Of a DNA stretch of 64,000 bases, positions 56,377 through 64,000 are shown piece by piece; position 1 is the stretch's first letter, and each line of letters begins with the position of its first letter. The stretch is taken from the NCBI GenBank assembly GCA_035236585.1, contig CP141139.1:51467217-51531216 (forward strand), in the 5' to 3' direction. A program made the translations under genes and the position numbers. A model generated the notes under the pieces. That model was not told the DNA's origin. It made no database searches and worked only from the letters and a program-made list of their open reading frames with translations. This stretch comes from Warburgia ugandensis. Lineage: Eukaryota; Streptophyta; Magnoliopsida; Canellales; Canellaceae.

Positions 56377-57592
56377 GGGTTTCTACATGATACTCCTTGT
56401 GACTCCTATATTTTATGCCATAGTCCCCTTCACTAACTAAATTACACTCCAACTCCTTTCAAACTAATTAAATTATAATCCAGCCCTTTTAACGAGTCAA
56501 CGCCTTCTTATTTTGCAAATATATATTTGAAGTAGCAAGCTATGAAAGAAACAAAATATACTCTTTTGATATTGACACCTATCTCTCTAATAGAGAAAAT
56601 GATTCTATGTTTTTGTTTTGATATTTGCACCTCTTTGTATATTGTAATAGAATATGTGGGGCCACCTTTTACATCCAACCCTTATCTTCTTTGTAAGCTA
56701 TAACTCTTGTTGGTCTCACATTTATAAGATCTAAACCATTCAAGTCATAAAGCATGTAAGAATTAGGACAAACATTTTAGAAGATACACGCTATTCACTT
56801 CATAAGTCATGTTACATTTAGACCCACGTTTTAAAAGATCTAAACCATTAACATACAGGCCATGTGAGAGTTGGGCCTACTTTTAGAATGTCTAAAGTAT
56901 TCAAATAATAGGTTACAGAAGACTTAGGCGCACATTTTAAAACATCTAAACTATTCAACCCATAGGCTTGTAAGAGTTTAGCTTATATTTTACAAGATTT
57001 AAACCATCAAAATCATAGGTCTTGTAATACTTGAGCCTACATTTTGGAAGATCTAAACAATCCAAATTATAAGTTGTGTAATACTTGAGCTCTCTTAAAT
57101 TTTTAATGGCCTAGATGTTCTAAAATATTGACAAGAGATCTTACATGACATATTATTTAAATAATTTAGATATTCTAAATGTGGGTCTATCTTATATAAC
57201 TGATTATTTGAATGGTTTATATCTTATACAATGTTTGCCCAACGCAAGAGAGAGGTGCACATATAAAAAACTAAGGAATATTCTTTTAAAAGGTAGCTCC
57301 ACATTCTTTCAAGAAAATGAATGGCTTGGATGAGGTGATCACCATGTGTTCTTTTGAGATATAGGGAGATATGTAAATATCAAGATGTGTGCACAGAGTT
57401 ATCTTTTCTATCAGAGCTCTATGTTTTAATATCAAAAGAGTATTGTGTTTTCTTGTGGGATTATCGCTCAAAATATACATTTAAAAATTAAGAAGCAGCT
57501 AACTTGTTAGAGAGGATGCAATATAATTTAATTAGTGGAGAGGATTGCAATGTCAAATAGAGAAAGTCATAAGGGGTTTTATGTAAAAACCT
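56377..57592. mobile_element. Foldback-type DNA element with arms of several hundred bp
   Basis: The left end GGGTTTCTACATGATACTCC is mirrored by the right end (read inwards) GGTTTTTACATAAAACCCC. Further blocks stay paired in order: TAATTAAATTATAATCCA near 56463 with the complement near 57510-57530; ATACTCTTTTGATATT near 56566 with the complement near 57430-57446; GATATTTGCACCTCTTTGTATAT near 56620 with the complement near 57360-57382. In the middle, 56715-57110 carries about six tandem units of about 60 bp ('ATCTAAACCATTCAA.TCATAGG..TGTAAGAGTTGGGCCTACATTTTA'), with one inverted unit at 57145-57240. The end sequence resembles MULE-like MITEs. No transposase; no clear target duplication. Confidence 0.72.
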
Positions 57593-58069
57593 TTTATGTC
57601 CTAGTAATTCTTTTTTAAAATATTTTTTAAATTTTACTAACATTTTCTTGTCTTCACAAACTTGTACTTTATAACTATGCTTTAGAGGATTTCATATCCT
57701 TATTCAATTGCTCTAGTTGTGGAGGGCTTGCAAACACATAGAGATATGATAAAATAAGGCTCTTTTTTAAGGAGTCCCAATGTGAGACTTCTACCTAGGC
57801 ATTATTTTTGAAAGACTTGTGTTATTCATCTTGTTTGCCTACACTTGAATATGGTACCTCCAAAAACCTATGCCCATTAAATGACCTAGCCTATGTTATT
57901 GTGCATGAAAAATCATGACCATTGATTTTTTTTTAAATATATATTTTTCTTTTTCAATTAAATAAATAAGTAATAAAAAGAAAAGGTGTTAAGCTTTTTA
58001 TCATCCTAGCATCTACATACTAATAATCATTTGATTGCCATGATTTTTCATAGTTAGCTAAACAAGATA
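57593..58069. other. No gene recognised
   Basis: AT-rich flank between the foldback element and the L1 fragment. Confidence 0.5.
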
Positions 58070-58445
58070 AACATGCTTGTGGAGCTGCTTTAAACCATCT
58101 AGACTTGATGGAGGAAGTTAAATGGAGACAAATGGCTAGAGTGAAGTGGCTAAAAGAAGGTGATAGAAACTACAAGTATTTCCATGTAGTGGCAGGTGCT
58201 AAAAGAAGGTCCAACTCTATCTCTTTCTTGTAGGTTAATAATACCATTACTGAGGACCAAACTATGATATGCAAATAGATAGTGGTTTTTTTATTCCAAG
58301 TTATATATTGCAGAGGGTATCCCCTCCCAATTCCTACTTCCATAGGGTTCTGTATGCTAATTGAGATTGACAAATAGTAGTTGGATGCACCTTTTGCTTC
58401 TAAAGAGGTTGAATTGGCTGAGTTTCAATATGATCGGAAGAATGT
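58070..58445 (+). mobile_element. L1-type LINE fragment (region between endonuclease and RT)
   Basis: Plus-strand translation gives 'LDLMEEVKWRQMARVKWLKE' then 'GDRNYKYFHVVAGAKRRSN', the near-invariant plant L1 motif (...WRQKSRxxWLKEGDxNTKFFH...). After a stop, 'VNNTITEDQTMICK' follows, and after frameshifts 'LDAPFASKEVELAEFQYDRKN', like LExPFSEEEVxxAV. The RT catalytic domain is absent. Positions 58231-58395 recur at 63837-64000. Confidence 0.8.
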
Positions 58446-58450
58446 ACCCT

Positions 58451-58956
58451 ACTACACATGAGGCTTTTAAAGTCGACATAAAGAAGCCATTATATTGACT
58501 GTCGACTTCATAAATATTTCACAAGTTGGTTAGAAATAAACGGCTTTAAAAATATAGACTTAAGAAGTTGTTTAACTGTAAACTACTTTAAAAAACTTGT
58601 GTGAAGGGGAAAATTTTCATGGGAAGGACTTTTAAAGTCATTTATGGTTAAACAACTTCAAAAGATGCTAACTTTTAAAGTCATTTAGACCTAAGGGACT
58701 TTAAAAGTCAACAACTTTTGAAGTCATTTAGCGTAAGCAACATCAAACGAATGCTAATAAGTTTGACGGGAAGATTATATTACACAAGAATGGACTTTTA
58801 AAGTCATTTAACTCTAAACGACTTCAAATATCAATAACTTTTGAAGGCGTTTAGTCATAAATGACTTTAAAAGTAGGTTACTTTTGAAGTCACTTGAGTC
58901 AAACAACTTTAAAAGTCTATTCTCACATATACTTTTAAGGTCATTTAATACTAAAC
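58451..58956. repeat. Cluster of palindromic GACTTTTAAAGTC units
   Basis: At least ten degenerate units built on ACTTTTAAAGTCATTTA and its complement alternate over about 500 bp (for example near 58629, 58673, 58713, 58793, 58858 and 58885). Many contain the exact palindrome GACTTTTAAAGTC or its core. The left edge reads ACTACACATGAGG, reminiscent of a CACTA terminus, whose subterminal regions carry such repeats. The right edge is cut by the LTR at 58957. Confidence 0.7.
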
Positions 58957-61900
58957 TGTGACGACCTAGGTTTTTGTAACACATTTTGTAATTCATTTTT
59001 CAAAGGCAGGGCCTTAGTAGTAAAAAAATTTCACAAACAAAGCAGTGAAAATTCTTTTCTTTAGAACTTATTTTGAAAAAACCCAAGTCATCACTTCATA
59101 CATAACATAAGTAGAATTTTTGTACAAGATAAAATTCCTTTGAAGAAATATACTTTTATTAAATTCCAGAATCCATCTAGTGGTTCACAGTATAGCCTGG
59201 GTATCAGTACAATACTTGCCCAAATTACATAATTCAAATTTCAAGGCTCACCATACAATAAAAACTTTTAATACAATACAAGACTCTCAAATAAAAATAC
59301 ATGTCTTCAACCCAGATGATTCTTCTTCCAAGTCTTCTTATGTCTTGAGTTCCTAATTCTCCTTCTTTGTATTTGAGATATTGTGAACATTGAAACATTT
59401 ACAATATCTCAACAAGCTATGCTTGGTAGGGGATTCAAGAAGAATAAAAATTTGACAGTATAATCCTAATACTTCATAATCCCATTATTCATACTCATGG
59501 AACAATCTCTTTACTTTATCATATATGTACATCCTTACATACATATGATATACTATGTATAGATATATACATATGGTTAAAACCATAAAAAATAGTTAAT
59601 ATCTTAAAACATAATCATACCCAGCTTATGTTGAGTTGATAAATCATCTAGACTCGCTGGAAATACTCCCTCATTTGGGTAGTCTCGGTAATCCACGATT
59701 ACCCGGCATCTCATCATGCCATATCATAAGGCATTTCACTATGCCATGCATCATAATGAAAAAATACTCAAAGGACTATTATGCATGCAATCAGAATCCG
59801 TACCAGGGCGCTCAGATAACTGCCCAATAATCCACCTATACCATTCTTGGTGGAAATCACAATAACCATGTCCGTATGGGGAGGACCATGGCTGTCATAG
59901 TGGCGGCCTTCCCATAATTGCCCTCACCTAACTTTTGAGCTTTATTTAGGCTTGGTATTCATATAATAAGAAGTTTCAGAGAGCAGGTGGCCAAACCCTA
60001 CAAACTCTCATAGCATAGCATCCCCCGGCCTATGCCTGTTTAAAACAAAACCACAAGCCTCCATGCTTGTATTTAAAGTACTTCTCATACATATCAAACA
60101 ATCTATCTATTTACTTAGGCTTGGAATATTTTCTAGTTCCGTATTTACTTAGAGTCTAATCTGCAATTCTAACTTAACCATTTCATATGTGTTTGGTTGG
60201 ATCATAAGGATTTCAAGGGATTTAATACAAGTATTAACATTATACTTGTCAACATTTCTAAATATAAGATCATGTATTCAACATGTACATCCCATGTAGA
60301 TGCATTCATAAAATCCTCCTACCTTCAAGTAGTGATCCATCTCTTCAGACCTTCCATGATCTTGATTGACGTATATAATATTTAAATCCATACATACTAT
60401 CAATATTTATACACTTTAAATAATCCTATCTATATTCTTAGTCTAATATTGTCCTTTGATATAAAGGATCTAGACATTTTGTTCTATCATGATCTATCTT
60501 CCTTAGATAGTGTCTATCCTATTGATCAATAGATCTGATGGTTATAATGATCTTCTAATCTTTCAAATCTAAGTATTTTCTATCCTAAGCATTTGTGTAT
60601 TCCTTTCTTTAATCTTGATCTTTCATAGATCATTTGATTAATAATTTATACTTGTTGATGAAGATCAAGGGCTTAGATATTCTTTCTTCTAATTTTTCTT
60701 TGATCTAAGTTTAGTTGTTTGATCATCTCTAAGGAGGATAATCTTGATTCTCTTCCTTGAATCATATTTGATCAAGGGTTCAGATCTTTTATTCTATTCA
60801 ATCTAAATTCCAAGCAATATATTTATCATCATTAAGAAGTATTTATTTCTTTTTTGTTCTTGATCATTCAAGATCCCATGGATCTTATTTGATCATTCTT
60901 ATCTTACTTACAAATTTTATTAGGATTAGATAATTTACTAACCCTTTATGCTCTTATTATTATTATTCAACCAGTTAATGTTTTATTGGTTGAAGATAAT
61001 TTATTTTAGCCAAAGTCTAGACTGCTCCTCTTATTTCTAATTGGCTAAGGCTTATTAGCTGAATGGTTGAACATAAAGTGGTTACTTCAATTCTCATGTA
61101 AGGAGGCATTTAGACCTCACAAATGTCAACAGAAGGTAAGGGAAGAGCGAGGCTCTATTAGAGAACCCCCTTAACCACTATGTTTAGCATTCATTAGAGT
61201 GACCTTAACTCAACCTTTCATAAGGTTCCTATGAGCATTTTAACCCTAAATACTCTTTCTAATTGATTTTAATTAAATCCATGAACATTTAAAATGTCAT
61301 TCATGGGGTTTATTATTTTCCTAGTTTAGGCCAAGGATTTGATAATCCTTATATTGTCCTACTAACTATAGCCCTTACTAATATTAATCAAAGTCATTCA
61401 CTCATCTTAATTATCCATGAATCTCTATATTCCGTTAGTTTACATTTTTTGTGATTTATGCTCATCATATCTTAACAACTACTTAACAATTGAATCTACT
61501 AATAAAATTTGATAACAATTAAATCATAAACTTTAAGCATAAATCAAATATAAGTTTAACAACCATATACTAACATACTTCCTAAGAATGTAACTTAACC
61601 TAGTGGAATAAAACTATACTTAAACTAGCATGATCTTAAGTTATAAAATACATGAAATTTTACTACTGATCTAATAGAATCATATTAAAATCTCAAATTT
61701 AAACTAGCATGGCCCTAGCATAATTAAATCTACCAACTTATTATAATAATCTAATAACATATGGAGCATCACATGTTAACATTTAAGAATTATACTATCA
61801 TGCTTCCTAATTTACAACATAAATTACATTTACAATTCTATTATGAAATAAAAGATAATTAAAATAATTAGATTAAGATTATTAGAAACTTTTACTTATG

Positions 61901-63836
61901 ATCCAACCATTAGATCTTAGATCTTTTCCTTTAGATCAAGGGTTTTAATTACTTTTAGGGTTTTTACTCCATTAAGATCTAAAGATCATATTCACTTGTT
62001 TTTGTTATATTTAATCCTTGATCTAACTGGATTTCATCATAATATCATCCATTTTATCCATCCCAAGGGTCTGATCATAGTTGATCTTATTGATCAAGTG
62101 GGTCCCTTTGTATTTTTAGGGGTTTTCTACCATAAAGGGCAAATCCTTCAATTTATCTTAGATCTATACAAATAAATCATGGATATTACCTTATTTCAAT
62201 ATTATATCATTAGTAAATCAAATCTCCAAGATTTGATCATCTCAGATCTTGAAGATCATGAAAATTAAAAGCTTAATTCTTGAAAATAGAAAGTTTCTAG
62301 AATATTTTTATTATTATCAATTTTATGGTTTCAGAAGAAAATAAACTTTTCAAGCTTTCATACCTTCTTTTTTATCTCAATTTGGAGTTCAGATGACTCC
62401 ATAATTGAACTTTGAATTTAATAGTCATTCCGAGGGTCCAGATTTGATATGGGCCTAGCGGAAAGGACTATCTGATCATTCAAACGGATCCGGTCGGGCG
62501 GAACGGTCGCCGCGCACCCATCACCTAGACGCACGCGGTAACGTGCTCCCTAGGACTAGCACTGTCGATCGATTGTTTTGTCAGGACGACGTTGCAGGTG
62601 ATGCTCCCAAAGGGTGTGTTTCCATGCGGCGTCTGGCAGTGCGTCCTAGGATTCGACCTCATTAGGAAGATCGGACAGTCTGTTTTGGACCATCCAATCA
62701 ATTCCTCTACAATTAAGGGCTCAAAACTTAATGAAAATTTTTCCCTATGGGTTTTGGACCCTTCTAGATCAATTAGACGACTTAGATTTTCCATCTGAAT
62801 CCTCCATCATCTAGAATTGAAGGGTTTTGGTAACTTAAAACTAATTTTGAAAAAATAAAATTTACATAAACTAACATGAAATAAGTATAAGAAGTGTTTC
62901 CACCTACTTGATTGGAGAAAAATGCATATTTGCAGCCCACTTTTAAACAAATATCCCTTTGATGAGAAGATAGATTGATAATTGCTCATTTTGTGATTTT
63001 TCGTTGATTGCTCTGCTGGATCTTGAAATTGATTGGGGGATTTTATAGATAAGGTAGTCTAGGACAATTTGAATGGTGGGATTTATGAGAATTGATTTGG
63101 AACAGAGTGCCTAATTGAATTTAGGTCTCTTGTTCCACTATAGAGAGAGGAGAGAGAAAGTGAAAGAAGAGAGATTTTAGAAATTTTTGGAATTTTGGAA
63201 AGGAATCTAGATCTAGCTTTTCAGGGTAAGCAAGATAATTTTGTGGGAATTTTAATGAACATTTTTGGAAGATTTTTGGAGGTGTATTTATAGATTTTTT
63301 TGAAATTTTCATAATTACTTGTAATAATTATGTTTCAATTCTTTTAAATATTAAATTAGCATTGGATCCTCCACTAACACTCCTTCTCCAGTAGCAGCTG
63401 GTAGTGGTTTGACCACTCATTACATGTTTTCTAGCCATTGGATTCATTTGTCAAAGGACCATTTTGCCCTTTTATGGAAAAAAATCTATTTTATTCTCTA
63501 GAACTTGGAATTGAGCGCACTTAGTGGCGTTGGAATCCTATTTTTGAGAAAATTCTAAATATTGATGGCTTAGATCTCAGTTATCTATAAAATTACTATT
63601 TTACCCTTTATTCATAAAAATAAAGAAAATGAGGAGTTTTTCACTTTAACTTGGAATTAAACGTACTTAGTGTCATTTTGATTGGTTTTTCAAGTACATT
63701 CATAATTTCTAAGTTTTAAATCATGTTTTAATCTTTATAAAAAGGAAATTCCAATAACCTAATATTCCAGCCCAGAATTTTTGAAAATTCAAATTAAATT
63801 GATTTTCTCAATCAATTTACTAAATTAATTATCTTA
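58957..63836 (-). mobile_element. Family-L long LTR, about 4.8 kb, minus strand
   Basis: The plus strand starts TGTGACGACCTAGG (LTR 3' end on minus, matching ...CCTGGTCATCACA at 17126). Then follow 'CAATATCTCAACAAGCTATGCTTGGTAGGGG' near 59404, 'GCAGGTGGCCAAACCCTACAAACTCTCA' near 59983, a long TGATC-rich tract (60480-60910, 61890-62270), a GC-rich patch at 62485-62540, and 'TTTTGCCCTTTTATGG' near 63462. The block AACTTGGAATTGAGCGCACTTAGTGGCGTTGG near 63502 is repeated diverged at 63650. The canonical TGTAACACC terminus is not found before 63837, so the 5' end is decayed or truncated. No coding seen. Confidence 0.65.
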
Positions 63837-64000
63837 TAGGTTAATAATACCATTACCGAGGACCAAACTATGATATGCAAATAGAAAGTGGTTTTTTACT
63901 CCAAGTTATATATTGCAGAGGGTATCCCCTCCCAATTCCTACTTCCATAGGGTTCTGTATGCTAATTGAGATTGACAAATAGTAGTTGGATGCACCTTTT
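63837..64000 (+). repeat. Second copy of the L1 segment 58231-58395, at window end
   Basis: By eye this differs from 58231-58395 at about three bases and one single-base length change over 164 bp, and starts sharply at TAGGTTAATAATACC. The flanks before this point do not match. The copy runs off the window. Confidence 0.95.

Overview
This window reads as nuclear DNA of a flowering plant. It is AT-rich, has spliced plant-type introns and long GA/GT/CT/CA microsatellites, and is dominated by plant LTR retrotransposons (Athila-like, Tekay/Del-like Ty3 and Ty1-copia), RTE- and L1-type LINEs, a tRNA-derived SINE candidate and small inverted-repeat DNA elements. I cannot name the species from sequence alone. 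No prokaryotic operon, CRISPR array, rRNA or intact tRNA gene was seen. The only gene that looks intact is a seven-exon flavin-containing monooxygenase (FMO GS-OX-like) on the minus strand, 21583 down to 17509. Its splice sites join in frame to a 457-residue protein, with a TATA box about 85-90 bp upstream of the ATG. Its one oddity is Arg191 where the FMO-identifying motif normally has Gly. Layout: 1-1831 is a minus-strand long LTR of family 'L' (begins TGTAACACCCC on its own strand), inserted in the protease region of an Athila-like gag/protease relic (1832-3790). The Athila primer binding site is at 4194-4214 and its very long, internally duplicated LTR-like region runs 4217-9900. 9901-13135 holds tandem duplications, a SINE candidate and the 3' end (polypurine tract) of a second element, whose family-L 3' LTR is 13136-17126. 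The FMO gene follows at 17509-21583. 22634-23500 is a minus-strand copia 3' end (RT/RNase H plus 3' LTR). 25376-28550, 30187-31145 and 40345-42345 are three decayed RTE-type LINEs. 31146-39110 is a stack of family-L LTRs in both orientations, with a Ty3 integrase/chromodomain relic at 39111-40265 that probably belongs to the interrupted minus-strand LTR. 43870-47631 is a deleted copia element split inside its RT by a family-L solo LTR with a perfect 5-bp target duplication. 47632-56376 is mostly unrecognised, with a hAT-type non-autonomous element (50708-51673) and a TRIM/LTR-like fragment near 53600. 56377-57592 is a long-inverted-repeat (foldback) element. 58070-64000 holds an L1 relic, a palindromic repeat cluster, another minus-strand family-L LTR, and a second, about 98% identical copy of 164 bp of the L1 relic running off the window end. 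The recurring theme is one LTR family present in at least six copies (1, 13136, 31146, 33219/37497, 34894, 43909 and 58957). The copies share a terminal motif, a 'YAAGCNNNNCTTNCTGAGRYATTG'-like block and, in several, a CT/GA microsatellite at nearly the same LTR position. Boundaries given with 'about' are judged by eye; copy identities and family names need alignment searches that I could not run.
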